From Hyphomicrobium sp. (lineage in GTDB: Bacteria; Pseudomonadota; Alphaproteobacteria; Rhizobiales; Hyphomicrobiaceae), in contig JAFWGI010000012.1 of NCBI GenBank assembly GCA_017512425.1, positions 434,001 to 498,000 of the forward strand: a stretch of 64,000 nt of DNA, given 5' to 3'. Position numbers and translations under genes: made by a program. Shown here in pieces: positions 43,901-52,224 of this stretch; position 1 is the first letter of the stretch, and each line of letters opens with the position of its first letter. The notes beneath the pieces are model-generated. The model worked only from the letters and a program-made list of their open reading frames with translations, made no database searches and had not been told where the DNA came from.

Positions 43901-45123
43901 GCGCGATAGTCTGTTTTGAGACCGATCGCATACTCATCGGGTGCCGCAAGCCAGCGGCCTTCCTTCTCGCTATAGGCATAGCGCAGGACGCTCGATTGCT
44001 GCGGTGTCGCAAACTTCTCATAGTCGTACGCGCCGGAGATCGCGCCGCGTTGCGACAGGATCATAATGCCGGCGCCATCGAACAGAATGTCGGTGATGTC
44101 GGACGATGCCGTCGTGCCGTTCGGTTCGAGTTCGATGCGTGCGTCGTCGCCGAAAGCGCCGTCGGCCGCAATCGAGACCGACCAGATCGACGGCCCTTCC
44201 GCGATTGCGTAGTAGAGGCGGCTTTTCGAAACCGCCAACCCAAAGACGCGGCGGCGCGCGTCGGCATAGCCCCACGTCGCCGGGTCTTCCGAATTGAACG
44301 ATGCGGCTGCGATGTCCATGCGCCGCGAGCGCTCATAGGGCAGGGCTTCAAGACCCTGCGCCGTGCGGCCGTCTTCGCCGTGATCGAAAACGCCAAGGTC
44401 TTCGCCTTTCAGCGATAGGCGGTGGATCAATCCGGTTTCGAGATCGGAGACGAACAGCTGCCGCGATACGGGATCGAACGTGATGTTGCCGAGCGCGGGG
44501 CCTGCGTTGTCCTTGTCGCCCGCCTTCAGAATAGCGAACAGCGCGACCTTGCCCGTCGCGCCATCGAATTTGTAAATCGCGCCCGGATTGTTTTCCGGGC
44601 CGAACTGTCCGGCCATCCATTTGGCACCGGCGTCACCCGTGACGAGGCGCTCGCCCTTCTGATCGACGATCTGCAAGCCGAACATCGACGTTGCGGTCAG
44701 GTACGCATTTGGTGGCGTCGCGTCGTCCAGCGTCACGCCGAACACCTGACCGGTTTCGGCCGCTTTGATTTTGAGCTTGGAGACAACGTCGGACACCTGT
44801 CCGCGCGGCGCGGTGCCGAGCACCGACAAATCGAAGATTTGCGCCGACGCGCCGTCGAGATCGATGAAGGTTTTATCGAGCGGATGGACGTCGGCGGGAA
44901 CGTCGGCTGCTGTTTTTGAACCGGAGAACCCGGTAACGACAGCATCACCTTTCGCAATAACGGCCTGCTGCGCAGCGGCGCTGCGGCTATCGAACGACAC
45001 ACCGATAAGCACAGCTAGGGTGCTGATCAGGGCCAAGCCAACTCTAAGCCGGTTTCGCATGCCCCCGCATCCCGTTGTGCACTGCGTCACATATCTGTTG
45101 CTCGTAACCATATCATTCCACAT
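40960..45123 (-). CDS. Very large secreted repeat protein: propeller-like, DUF11-type and EGF-like cysteine-rich repeats
   Basis: About 1387 residues from the ATG at 45123 (GGAG 7 bases upstream; the ATG at 45060 directly before the hydrophobic leader is an alternative). A signal peptide (NRLRVGLALISTLAVLIGVSF) is followed by a propeller-like half with recurring LFVSDLETGLIHRLSL-type strands. Then come four DUF11/CARDB-like beta domains of about 120 residues, each opening L(T/K)(L/V)(D/E)K and rich in paired cysteines. Three 37-38-residue EGF-like repeats follow (CxPGxNExxT...GxCxCxDGxDR), and a proline/asparagine-rich tail (KPQINMQPKFNPVIK). No C-terminal anchor or LPXTG is seen. Likely a surface or extracellular scaffold. 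It diverges from the ECF-subtilisin operon. Confidence 0.8.
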   Translation of the reverse strand: MWNDMVTSNRYVTQCTTGCGGMRNRLRVGLALISTLAVLIGVSFDSRSAAAQQAVIAKGDAVVTGFSGSKTAADVPADVHPLDKTFIDLDGASAQIFDLSVLGTAPRGQVSDVVSKLKIKAAETGQVFGVTLDDATPPNAYLTATSMFGLQIVDQKGERLVTGDAGAKWMAGQFGPENNPGAIYKFDGATGKVALFAILKAGDKDNAGPALGNITFDPVSRQLFVSDLETGLIHRLSLKGEDLGVFDHGEDGRTAQGLEALPYERSRRMDIAAASFNSEDPATWGYADARRRVFGLAVSKSRLYYAIAEGPSIWSVSIAADGAFGDDARIELEPNGTTASSDITDILFDGAGIMILSQRGAISGAYDYEKFATPQQSSVLRYAYSEKEGRWLAAPDEYAIGLKTDYRATQGGVALNYGYDKFGNINYGACRQTLWTTGEHLRDGDDKTKIASGGARIVSGLQGNYKSRLRPANAPAAESWFTDYDARHEDAQAFGHIGDVAIYAPCSPQVADAEYIPPMLPPVDEPGLTLDKVCHPGAIGGKIRCTISVHNLTGKIIAQDVKITDVTKTMFGPGAGMVVPIVAAMPLVPGIICSPTPTPDFWCTMPAAILLPGEAIGVDVFIDTHDLALTGNLGFRNCAYLKHPDGYSKACAEGGTDIVVEKIGPGFCLPGNTCKFGLKIANAGTMPYNGDVLLADAMFVGGAVTNAPVTAVNPPIACSAGNTNQLPFTCVTSLSLMPGEEHIHWVDVTMPAPGGYWAKNCFGALDPALLPLGPVLPGLGGGGAGAGNPSCVWVHVPVPEANIKLEKSALNGGLCDKVGDDLHCKYEIAVTNMDAIAYNAPLKIKDTVPAGATLINATAPWACAGGPPDYTCDTGAAVNIAPGGKTAFNVTVSIPVAASEATMCKVPNTAKITVPAGGAAPNLQAGDDEDNAIASTFGLFWEDPITGITFVMCDPTNLKVEKVANGDCQSSGDQYTCGYDVTVTNMGPDPYKGPVKLDEKFGLAPQSVTFGGDFACNGGGANYKCETPIVELAKGHSVTLKVNGKVPAAGVCELANTATMTMPPVGSKGNGDGSDDSASATATVPSPRCEKTITTPVPPKLCPDGNPVPRSGRCPCPQGTSWNRTQLSCLDDQPEEPSCVPGRNEFKTKDGDCVCRDGYDRRDGRCVERPDPPRGCKPGPNEIKTSAGRCICDDGFDRNDDGRCVTLEREPEGCVPGPNEFRTGSGRCVCNDGFDRNKNGVCVRDSGDDGIDGSPVIDCRKRGGSWNGQRCIIAEKDCPKGFAGSPPNCKRIVVDPPRKCPAGTRGVYPKCVDIGPKLCPPGMVGRPPNCRIRPPKITVPPKLNIPPQVRTPQINKPIFKPQINMQPKFNPVIKAPAFKPNFNQVPR
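41390..41711 (-). repeat. Three tandem coding repeats of EGF-like modules
   Basis: Within the large protein gene, three units of about 111-114 bases encode CVPGRNEFKTKDGDCVC.., CKPGPNEIKTSAGRCIC.. and CVPGPNEFRTGSGRCVC.., each ending DG(Y/F)DR and then (R/N)xGxCV. The units differ enough in third positions to be old duplications. Each has four cysteines in a C-x(14)-C-x-C-x(8-10)-C pattern. Confidence 0.75.
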
Positions 45124-45409
45124 CGCCGTTCTCCATTGCCTCTCGGCCGTCGTCACCGGCAAAACTGCCGCTCGAGGCATCGGTCGCTGTGGCGCCGTCA
45201 AAGGTTCAAGCGCCACAGACGGCAAGTGTAATCCGCGTCCGAGGGTGGGGGGATAATTCCGGGCAAAATGAATTTGGTTCAGCAACGGCTCTGGTTCGTA
45301 CCGGCGTTCTCTGGCAAGTTTTCCGTGCAGACTGCCGTTAGCCCGCCTTTAACTTTGCTCATGAACCTTTTCGGCAACCGCCGCGACGAAAGCCCAAGAG
45401 TGCAGACCT

Positions 45410-45976
45410 ATGGATGCCGCGTTAGACGACCGAGCGCTGATCAAAGCCATCGCCGGCGGCGACGCCAAAGCCCTGGAACGCCTGTTCACTCGCAACCAGA
45501 CGCGCGTGTTCCGCTACCTGACGCGGGTCGTGCGCAACGAGGCGATCGCGGAGGAGCTCTTGAACGAAGTTTTTCTTGGGGTGTGGCAGAGCGCCGGTCG
45601 ATACGAAGGCCGCTCCGAGCCGTCAACCTGGCTGATATCGATCGCGCACAATAAGGCGGTCAGCGCGCTTCGGAAAAAGCGCGAACAATCCGGTTATGAC
45701 GATGACGCGGCGGCCGAAATCGAAGACGACGCCGACACGCCGGAAGTCACGTCGCAGAAAATCGACAAGGCGGCGCAGATGCGCGCCGCGATGAAGGGCC
45801 TCTCGACGGAGCACCGCGAGATCCTCGATCTCGTCTACTACCAGGAGCAGTCCGTCTCCGAGGTCGCAGAAATTCTCGGCATCCCCGAGGCAACAGTCAA
45901 AACCCGCATGTTCTATGCGCGCAAGAAGCTGTCCGAATTGCTTCAAGCCCGCGGCATTGACAGAGGGTGGCCCTAA
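45410..45976 (+). CDS. ECF-type RNA polymerase sigma factor
   Basis: 188 residues. Region 2: TRVFRYLTRVVRNEAIAEELLNEVFLGVWQSAGRYEGRSEPSTWLISIAHNKAV. Region 4: LSTEHREILDLVYYQEQSVSEVAEILGIPEATVKTRMFYARKKL. The two are joined by an acidic linker (DDDAAAEIEDDADTPE). It starts a plus-strand operon with a probable anti-sigma gene (TAATG overlap) and a secreted subtilisin. The divergent 286-base gap to the large secreted protein gene should hold promoters for both; no ECF-type pair could be assigned there with confidence. Confidence 0.9.
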   Translation: MDAALDDRALIKAIAGGDAKALERLFTRNQTRVFRYLTRVVRNEAIAEELLNEVFLGVWQSAGRYEGRSEPSTWLISIAHNKAVSALRKKREQSGYDDDAAAEIEDDADTPEVTSQKIDKAAQMRAAMKGLSTEHREILDLVYYQEQSVSEVAEILGIPEATVKTRMFYARKKLSELLQARGIDRGWP

Positions 45977-46680
45977 TGACGAGCAAACCGATGAACTCCG
46001 AATCCGAAATCCTGTCCGAGGCCGATGAAATCGCGGCACTGCTGCCGTGGTACGTCTCGGGCAAGATCAGCGATGCCGACCGGGCGCGCGTCGATGCGTA
46101 CGCCAAGCTGCATCCCGAAGTGCTGGATCACATCGCACTCGCGCGCGACGAAGCCGACGTCGTCTTCTCCGACAATTCCGCCATTCATGTTCCTCGCGAA
46201 GCGCTTCTGCGGTTGCAGAAAAGCGTGGCGTCGTCGCCAACGGCGGTATTGCACGGCATGAAGGCGTCGCTCATCGATCGTATCGGTGTCTGGCTGAGCG
46301 AACTGACGCCCCGCCAGCTTGCCTACGCGGGGACTGCGGCGGCGCTCGCCATCGCAGTTCAGGCCGCATCCATCGGATCGCTGCTTTCGAACCAGCCTGG
46401 TTCGACGGGATATGAGACCGCAAGCGGCCCCGGTAGCGCACTTGGCCAGGGTACATTTGCGCTCGTCGCCTTCCAACCCGCCGCGCCGCAGAGCACCCTG
46501 ACCGCGTTCCTGGCCGACAACACATTCGTGATCGTCGATGGCCCTAAGACCGGCGGCATTTATCGCGTGCGTCTTTCAAATTCGCAGATGAACGACACCG
46601 ATCGCGATGCGGCAATCGCAAAGCTCAAAGCGCGCAGCGACCTCGTCGCGTTTGTTTCCGCGTCCGGCGCGGCTCCATGA
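45976..46680 (+). CDS. Probable membrane-bound anti-sigma factor
   Basis: 234 residues from the ATG at 45976, whose A is the last base of the sigma stop codon, with AGGGTGG upstream. The N-terminal helical part (ADEIAALLPWYVSGKISDADRARVDAYAKLHPEVLDHI) has the shape of an anti-sigma domain (RskA/zf-HC2-like) but lacks the zinc cysteines. One transmembrane helix follows (about 118-138, LAYAGTAAALAIAVQAASIGSLL), then a periplasmic domain of about 95 residues. The assignment rests on position, topology and this helical motif. The downstream secreted protease could cleave the periplasmic part, but that is inference. Confidence 0.75.
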   Translation: MTSKPMNSESEILSEADEIAALLPWYVSGKISDADRARVDAYAKLHPEVLDHIALARDEADVVFSDNSAIHVPREALLRLQKSVASSPTAVLHGMKASLIDRIGVWLSELTPRQLAYAGTAAALAIAVQAASIGSLLSNQPGSTGYETASGPGSALGQGTFALVAFQPAAPQSTLTAFLADNTFVIVDGPKTGGIYRVRLSNSQMNDTDRDAAIAKLKARSDLVAFVSASGAAP

Positions 46681-46688
46681 GGTGATGC

Positions 46689-48215
46689 ATGATGCGTAGA
46701 GATTCCGTCAGAGCATCGACCGCACTCGCGGCAGTGCTGACACTCGCGCTTTGGGTTGCGCCATCGCATGCGCAATCACGCGATGTGCCAAACACGCCGC
46801 CAGCAACAACGCCAAACGGGGCAACCACGACGCCGCCCTCCGATCAACGCCCCGGCTCAGGCATCGATGGCTTGCCCGACGCAGTAACGGTTCTAGATAT
46901 TCTCGGCCGTCTCCCGCGCTGGCCGGGTGGCGGAAGCGACGACGACGACGTTGCCCCGCCCGACCGCGGACCAAAACCCAAAGGCCAGGAGTCCGACAGC
47001 GCTGACGACAAACCGCGACGGCCATCGCGCGTCGTCACGATCAATCCGGGTCAGCCGTTCAGTCCAAGGCCATCGCCGCGGGCTACTGGTGCGCCCCCCG
47101 CGGTGACGGGTGCGGTTGTCCCTGCCATCCGCGACCGCGAAGTCGTCGTGACGCTCAGCCCCAATGCCGGGCCGAACGCCGTCTTCGAGTTGTCGCAAGA
47201 CCTCGGCCTCGACGGCAGCACGCTCTACACATCGAACTTGCTCGGCACGCGGGTCGTGCGCTTCATCATTCGCGATACGCGCTCCGTCGCCGACGTCGTG
47301 CAGCAACTCGCGACTGATGCGCGCGTGCAGGTCGCACAACCGAGCTACGTCTTCACGGCCAATGGTGCCACGTCGCCGCCGCCGGTGCCGCAATACGCGC
47401 CGCAAAAACTGCATCTTGCCGAAGCTCATAAAATTGCGGTCGGCAAAAAGGTCCGCATCGCAATCATCGATACCGGCATCGATACGGCACATCCGGTTTT
47501 CGGCGGCGCAATTGCGATGACGTTCGACGCGCTCGGCGAAGAAGCCGGGGGCAGGAAAGCGGAGCCGGAGACGCACGGCACCGCCGTTGCCGGTATCGTC
47601 AGCGCGCGCGCAGGCTTGCAGGGCGTCGCGCCGCAATCCGATATCCTCGGTGTCCGGGCTTTCACCGCGAACGCGAATAGCGCCGCGCAGTCGCACACGC
47701 TCGCCATTCTCAAGAGCCTCGACTGGGCCGCGCTCAACGGCGCGCGCGTCGTCAACATGAGCTTTGCCGGTCCGAACGACGTGCTGCTCGGCCAAGCCAT
47801 CGCCGCCGCCGTGAAACACGGCGTGACGATTGTGGCGGCCGCCGGCAACGCCGGTCCGGACGCACCGCCGGCTTATCCGGGCGCCTATCCCAACGTCATT
47901 GCCGTGACGGCCATCGACGACAAGGATGCGCTTTATCAGTCAGCCAACCGCGGAACGTACATCGCAGTCGCGGCTCCCGGCGTCGATATCATCGGGGCTT
48001 CACCAAACGGCGGTTATGACATGTCGTCGGGAACGTCGATGGCGGCAGCCCACGTCTCGGGCGTCGCGGCGCTGTTGCTCGAACAGAACCCGAAGCTGAC
48101 GCCGCGCAACATTCTCGATCGCTTGTCAAAAAGCGCACGTCAGCCGCCACGCCTGATCGCCGAAGACATGGGCGCCGGTATCGTGGATGCCGCCGAAGCC
48201 TTGCAAGCCAACTAG
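46689..48215 (+). CDS. Secreted S8-family subtilisin-like serine protease
   Basis: 508 residues with signal peptide 1-28 (LTLALWVAPSHA). A long low-complexity pro/acid-rich stretch (30-140) and an inhibitor-I9-like propeptide region (about 148-225, REVVVTLSPNAGPNAVFELSQDLGL) follow. The catalytic domain has Asp261 (AIIDTGID), His296 (THGTAVAG) and Ser450 (SSGTSMAAAH), with the oxyanion Asn in AAAGNAGP. All triad residues are intact. Presumably exported and self-processed. It is the third gene of the ECF operon, so its production is probably induced by the sigma factor. Confidence 0.92.
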   Translation: MMRRDSVRASTALAAVLTLALWVAPSHAQSRDVPNTPPATTPNGATTTPPSDQRPGSGIDGLPDAVTVLDILGRLPRWPGGGSDDDDVAPPDRGPKPKGQESDSADDKPRRPSRVVTINPGQPFSPRPSPRATGAPPAVTGAVVPAIRDREVVVTLSPNAGPNAVFELSQDLGLDGSTLYTSNLLGTRVVRFIIRDTRSVADVVQQLATDARVQVAQPSYVFTANGATSPPPVPQYAPQKLHLAEAHKIAVGKKVRIAIIDTGIDTAHPVFGGAIAMTFDALGEEAGGRKAEPETHGTAVAGIVSARAGLQGVAPQSDILGVRAFTANANSAAQSHTLAILKSLDWAALNGARVVNMSFAGPNDVLLGQAIAAAVKHGVTIVAAAGNAGPDAPPAYPGAYPNVIAVTAIDDKDALYQSANRGTYIAVAAPGVDIIGASPNGGYDMSSGTSMAAAHVSGVAALLLEQNPKLTPRNILDRLSKSARQPPRLIAEDMGAGIVDAAEALQAN

Positions 48216-48243
48216 ATCACGGAGCAGACCCATCACATCGCAA

Positions 48244-48606
48244 TTGTTCAAGAAGCACCGCGTGCTATGGATGCCGCTCGACGTCGCGTGGTCAGCGAAA
48301 CAGACGGGCGAAGCACATTGTTGCGCCGACATGACAAGCGCGCTGACGTTCGAATGCGATCAACACGCCGATCCGTTTGAATGCGGCGACAGCGCTCTGA
48401 TCTACAATCCGGTGTTCGATGAGTACGGCCTTGTTGTCCACGACGGTGGCGCCAGTTACGTCGTCATAAGCCATTGCCCGTGGTGCGCGGCGAAGTTGCC
48501 TGAGAGCCAGCGCGATCGTTGGTTCGATGAGACCGACGCACTCGACTTGGGACCGGACGATGAAACGCCGGAGAAGTATCGCACCAGCGCATGGCGAAAG
48601 CCGTGA
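48244..48606 (+). CDS. DUF6980-family small cysteine-rich protein
   Basis: About 120 residues. The start is uncertain: an ATG at 48187 overlaps the protease gene, TTG 48244 and GTG 48262 are possible, and ATG 48271 is the latest. The conserved core is clear: AHCCADMTSALTFECDQH, IYNPVFDEYGLVVHDGGASYVVISHCPWCAAKLPESQRDRWFDE. The CC and CPWC cysteines look like a metal-binding knuckle. No signal peptide, so it is likely cytoplasmic. The function of the family is unknown. Confidence 0.75.
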   Translation: MFKKHRVLWMPLDVAWSAKQTGEAHCCADMTSALTFECDQHADPFECGDSALIYNPVFDEYGLVVHDGGASYVVISHCPWCAAKLPESQRDRWFDETDALDLGPDDETPEKYRTSAWRKP

Positions 48607-48610
48607 CGGC

Positions 48611-49458
48611 CTAATTCGCCTCCCGCAACACATCCTCAAGTAAGTAGACCTTGCCGCCGAGCCAGCGATGCTCATCCGGCTGCTTCGGCCGGTCCGGAAG
48701 ACGGCCTGCGAAGCCCGTTTCATAAAGAGCGAGCCAACCCGAGGCCGGATTGACCGGCCGCTGTTGCGCAACGCCCGCGAGCTTGTCGAAAATTGATGGA
48801 TCGTTCAGACCATCGGCGGTTTTGGCGACGAGACGATGCAACGCGCCATCGTTGAGCGGATATAAATATTGGCCGCGCGATGCGCCGAGTTCCGCCAGCG
48901 TGACAAGCGGCATTAACGAAAACGCGTGATAGTGCAGCGCTTGCCCTTTGCGCGCGAGCTCGATGATTGTTGCGTTTGATGCTCGGGTCATCGAAATGCG
49001 CGCGGGGCGTCAGCGATTTTGATCAGCCACGGATTGATAACCGCGCGATCCTCGTCCGACGCGTGGCGCTTCAGTTTCAGATACGCGAGCGCGATACCGG
49101 CGAGGTCCCATTTGCGCTGGGCTTCGGCCTGTTTGCCGTCCATTTTACCGAGATACGCGCCGCCGGCCGCCCAGCCACGTATCCAAGTCAGCGCGCAGGC
49201 GATCGTGCCGCGCGGAGATGACCGCTGCATATGCGCGCGGTCGGCAAGGCGCGTGACCTCGCCGACGAAGGCGACGAGCGGCGCGGTATTCGCCTTGTGC
49301 TCCTCAAGCCGCGTCGGTTCGACGATTGAGCCAGCGCTGTCTTCGTAGAAACGTTCGAGCGCGAGGTCGACGACCGGCGGCGGCACGGGCGCGCAGTCTT
49401 CGGCGGCGGCGGTGGATGCCGTGATCAGCAGCGCGGCGACGGCGAACGCAATTCTCAT
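48611..49458 (-). pseudogene. Decayed alginate lyase-like gene (frameshift plus internal deletion)
   Basis: Two open parts cover what should be one gene. The 5' part (49458-48988) has a signal peptide and AlgL-like helices up to NPWLIKIADAPRAFR and then stops. The 3' part (48991-48611) resumes with the family's ELARKGQALHYHAFSLMPLVTLAELG and the C-terminal DGALHRLVAKTADGLNDP. Between them a third frame (about 48963-48998) encodes AHFDDPSIKRNNH, the start of the expected active-site block, so a frameshift lies just before 48998. The roughly 60-70 residues that normally separate NNH from the ELARGKRAL-like block are missing. It follows epmB with a TGATG overlap. It probably no longer gives an active lyase. 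Confidence 0.75.
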
Positions 49459-50528
49459 CACGGCACATCCGGCGCGGCGCAAGCATCTTCGTAGACGTGC
49501 TGTCCGCCGTTGGGATCTCGGATGCTCATCCCATCGCCGTCTCGCGACACCGCGGACTCCGTCAGCGGCACCTTTCCGAACGCGCCCGGAATATCGAGGA
49601 CATACGTTGGCATTGCGAGGCCCGAGACGCGGCGGCGCAATGCGTCAACAAGCGTTTGGCCCTCGGCAATCGTCGTTCGGAAATGGCTCGTGCCCGGCGC
49701 CAGATCGCCGTGATGTAAATAGTACGGCTTGACGCGCGCTTCGACGAGCGCGCGCATCAGGTCTTCGAGGGCATCGGCGCTATCGTTGACGCCCTTGAGC
49801 AGCACCGTCTGACTGACGAGCGGAATGCCCACGTCAGCGAGCTTGCCGATGGCCGTGCGCGCCTCGGCCGTCAGCTCGCGCGCGTGGTTGCAATGCAATC
49901 CGACGAACACCGTCTTCGATGACGCTTTGAGCGCAGCAACCAAATCGTCCGTGACCCGCGCCGGATCGACGACCGGAACGCGCGTATGCCACCGCAAAAT
50001 TTTGACGTGCGGAACTGCGCCAAGCGCTTCGGTCACGGCCCGGATGCGCCGCGGCGACAGAATGAAAGGATCGCCGCCCGTCAGAATGACTTCCCAGATG
50101 CCCGGCGTCGCGCGAATGTAATCCAGCGCCGTCGCGATCTCTTCGTCCGACAGCGCATCGCCAAGCTCCGGCCCGACCATTTCGCGCCGGAAACAGAAGC
50201 GGCAATAGACCGGGCACACGCTCGCGATTTTTAGCAGCACGCGGTCAGGGTAGCGGTGCACGATACCGGGGGCGGGACTCTTGATCGTATCGCCGATCGG
50301 GTCGGCAAGCTCCGCCGGATGCGTCTTCAGTTCGGCGGCGTCCGGCACGAACTGCCGCGCAATCGGATCGTGCGGATCGTTGCGATCGATCAACGACACG
50401 ACGGCTGGCGTCACCGCGATCGCATACCGCTTGCCGATGCGCGTAACGTCGGCGGCGCGCGCGGCGTCGATCAGACCGGCCGCCAGCAGGTCGTCGGCGC
50501 TGCGCAGTGTTGCCGTTCCGCGTTTCAT
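49458..50528 (-). CDS. epmB: EF-P beta-lysylation protein, lysine 2,3-aminomutase family
   Basis: 356 residues. Radical-SAM cluster motif Cys105-x3-Cys109-x2-Cys112 (CPVYCRFCFRRE), preceded by the KAM-type region VHRYPDRVLLKI. TGGDPFILS, LHCNHARELT and YYLHHGDLAPGTSHFR are typical PLP/substrate regions. EpmB converts (S)-alpha-lysine to (R)-beta-lysine, which EpmA attaches to elongation factor P. It is the third gene of an operon with epmA and a GFA-family gene, coupled by ATGA to the latter, and efp is divergent next door, which makes the assignment firm. No epmC hydroxylase gene is seen. Confidence 0.95.
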   Translation of the reverse strand: MKRGTATLRSADDLLAAGLIDAARAADVTRIGKRYAIAVTPAVVSLIDRNDPHDPIARQFVPDAAELKTHPAELADPIGDTIKSPAPGIVHRYPDRVLLKIASVCPVYCRFCFRREMVGPELGDALSDEEIATALDYIRATPGIWEVILTGGDPFILSPRRIRAVTEALGAVPHVKILRWHTRVPVVDPARVTDDLVAALKASSKTVFVGLHCNHARELTAEARTAIGKLADVGIPLVSQTVLLKGVNDSADALEDLMRALVEARVKPYYLHHGDLAPGTSHFRTTIAEGQTLVDALRRRVSGLAMPTYVLDIPGAFGKVPLTESAVSRDGDGMSIRDPNGGQHVYEDACAAPDVP

Positions 50529-50995
50529 TTGGCGGGCCAGGTATCGGTATCGTGATCGGGGTGTTGATACGAGACGACATCGCCAAGGTAGGGCGTCGAT
50601 GCCACGTCGCTCAGCGTATGTTTCTCGGGCAGGGCAGCGATGCCGTCCATGAACGGCAATTTGCCTTCGACGCCATATTGAGTGCGCGGCACTATTTTTT
50701 CAGGATGATCGAACGCGCCGATGGCCATCGCGACGCCGTCGGGGGCTTCATACGTCAGCGGCGTGCCGCAGTTCGCGCAGAATCCGCGCGTAACAACGTT
50801 TGACGATTGGAAATGTTTGGGCTGGCCGCGCGTCCAGGTGAAGACCGTGTCGCGGACCCAGACGAGCGGCGCATAAAACCCGCCGAACGCCTTCTGGCAC
50901 ATCCGGCAATGACAGACGGAGGCTTCGCCGAGCGCGCCTTCGACGCGGAAGCGTATTGCCCCGCATTGGCATCCGCCGGTGTAAACTTCGCTCAT
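50525..50995 (-). CDS. GFA-family (glutathione-dependent formaldehyde-activating-like) zinc protein
   Basis: 156 residues from the ATG at 50995, which overlaps the epmA stop as ATGA; its own stop overlaps the epmB start the same way. Zinc-binding cysteines: Cys9 and Cys11 (GGCQCGAIRF), then VCHCRMCQKAFGG, then GFCANCGTPL, the standard GFA arrangement. The prototype enzyme (Gfa) joins formaldehyde to glutathione, but most members are unassigned. Its position inside the EF-P modification operon with overlapping codons on both sides is unusual. Confidence 0.88.
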   Translation of the reverse strand: MSEVYTGGCQCGAIRFRVEGALGEASVCHCRMCQKAFGGFYAPLVWVRDTVFTWTRGQPKHFQSSNVVTRGFCANCGTPLTYEAPDGVAMAIGAFDHPEKIVPRTQYGVEGKLPFMDGIAALPEKHTLSDVASTPYLGDVVSYQHPDHDTDTWPAK

Positions 50996-52053
50996 CGTAA
51001 TGCCTCCGCGTGGGGCTCTGTCATTGGCGTCCAGATGATCTGATCGATCCGTTCCGCGCCCGTTGCAAGCATGACGAGCCGGTCGAAACCAAGCGCACAT
51101 CCCGACGCCGGCGGCATCTGTGCGAGTGCCGCCAGAAAATCCTCGTCGATTGGATAGCGCTCGCCATAGATGCGCTGCTTGTCATTCATCGCAATGTCGA
51201 AACGGCGGCGCTGTTCGGCGGCGTCGCATAGTTCGCCGAAGCCGTTCGCGAGTTCGACGCCGCAGACGTACAACTCGAACCGCTCCGCAACGGCCGGATC
51301 GGCCGGGGATGGGCGGGCAAGCGCCGCTTCGTGCAGCGGATAGGCGGAGAGCATCGCCGGCTGAGGCGATCCAAGCCGCGGTTCGATTTTTTCCGTCAGC
51401 ACGCGGCTGAAGAGATCGGACCAGGTTTCGTCGTCCGCGAAGCTCAGTCCGTGCGATTTCAAAATGGCGGCGAGCGCAGTGCGGTCCGTCGCGCGCGCAT
51501 CATAGGTGTCGCGCAGTGGGACATCACCAAGCGTCGCGAACGCGTCGTCGACGGCCAGCGTCTGATACGCCGCGCGCACGTTGCACGTCCGGTTGCGATA
51601 CCGCCAGACGGCGTGCCCCGTGATATCGGAAGCGATGCGCAGCAACGCCGCGCAGTCGTCGAACAGTAGTTCGTAGGGCGCGCCCGCGCGATACCATTCG
51701 AGCATCGTAAATTCGCTCGCATGCGCCGCGCCACGCTCGCGATTGCGGAACACCGGCGCGAACGTGAAAATCTTCTCTTCGCCTGCCGCCAGCAGTTTCT
51801 TCATCGCGAACTCGGGCGACGTGTGCAGGTAGAAATCCCCCCGTTGCAGGTCAGTGCCTACAGCCTCAGTTTTGAAGGCATGCAGGTGCGTCTCGTTCCC
51901 GGGCGACACCTGCAGGCAGGCGGTGTCCACCTCGACAAATCCTTCGGCCTCGAACCACGCACGAATGGCCGATTTAATCCGCCCGCGCGCGAGCAGCATT
52001 GGCCGGCGATCGGCATGCGTTGAGGGGGTCCACCAGGGCGACGAAGCTGACAT
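50992..52053 (-). CDS. epmA: EF-P lysine lysyltransferase (GenX/PoxA)
   Basis: 353 residues, the length of EpmA. It is a paralogue of class-II lysyl-tRNA synthetase catalytic core without the anticodon domain. Motif 2-type segment is FRNRERGAAHASEFTMLEWYRAG; motif 3 region is ASGCALGFDRLVMLATGAERI. Also visible are LQVSPGNETHLHAF and YVCGVELANGFGEL. It activates (R)-beta-lysine and ligates it to Lys34 of EF-P. It is the first gene of the operon and diverges from efp across 171 bases. Confidence 0.95.
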   Translation of the reverse strand: MSASSPWWTPSTHADRRPMLLARGRIKSAIRAWFEAEGFVEVDTACLQVSPGNETHLHAFKTEAVGTDLQRGDFYLHTSPEFAMKKLLAAGEEKIFTFAPVFRNRERGAAHASEFTMLEWYRAGAPYELLFDDCAALLRIASDITGHAVWRYRNRTCNVRAAYQTLAVDDAFATLGDVPLRDTYDARATDRTALAAILKSHGLSFADDETWSDLFSRVLTEKIEPRLGSPQPAMLSAYPLHEAALARPSPADPAVAERFELYVCGVELANGFGELCDAAEQRRRFDIAMNDKQRIYGERYPIDEDFLAALAQMPPASGCALGFDRLVMLATGAERIDQIIWTPMTEPHAEALR

Positions 52054-52224
52054 CAGGGCATTTTATCGCGAAAAAGGGTGGGAAGGCAGGCCGCACTTGG
52101 ACTCTTGACCCGAAGCAGCTATGAAGCCCGCCAGAAATCCAGATTTTCTTGGCCAAGGTTTCGGTAGCCCAGGATGGGCCGCTTCCGGCGCTAGCGGCTG
52201 TTAACACATGAACGGAGACGACCG

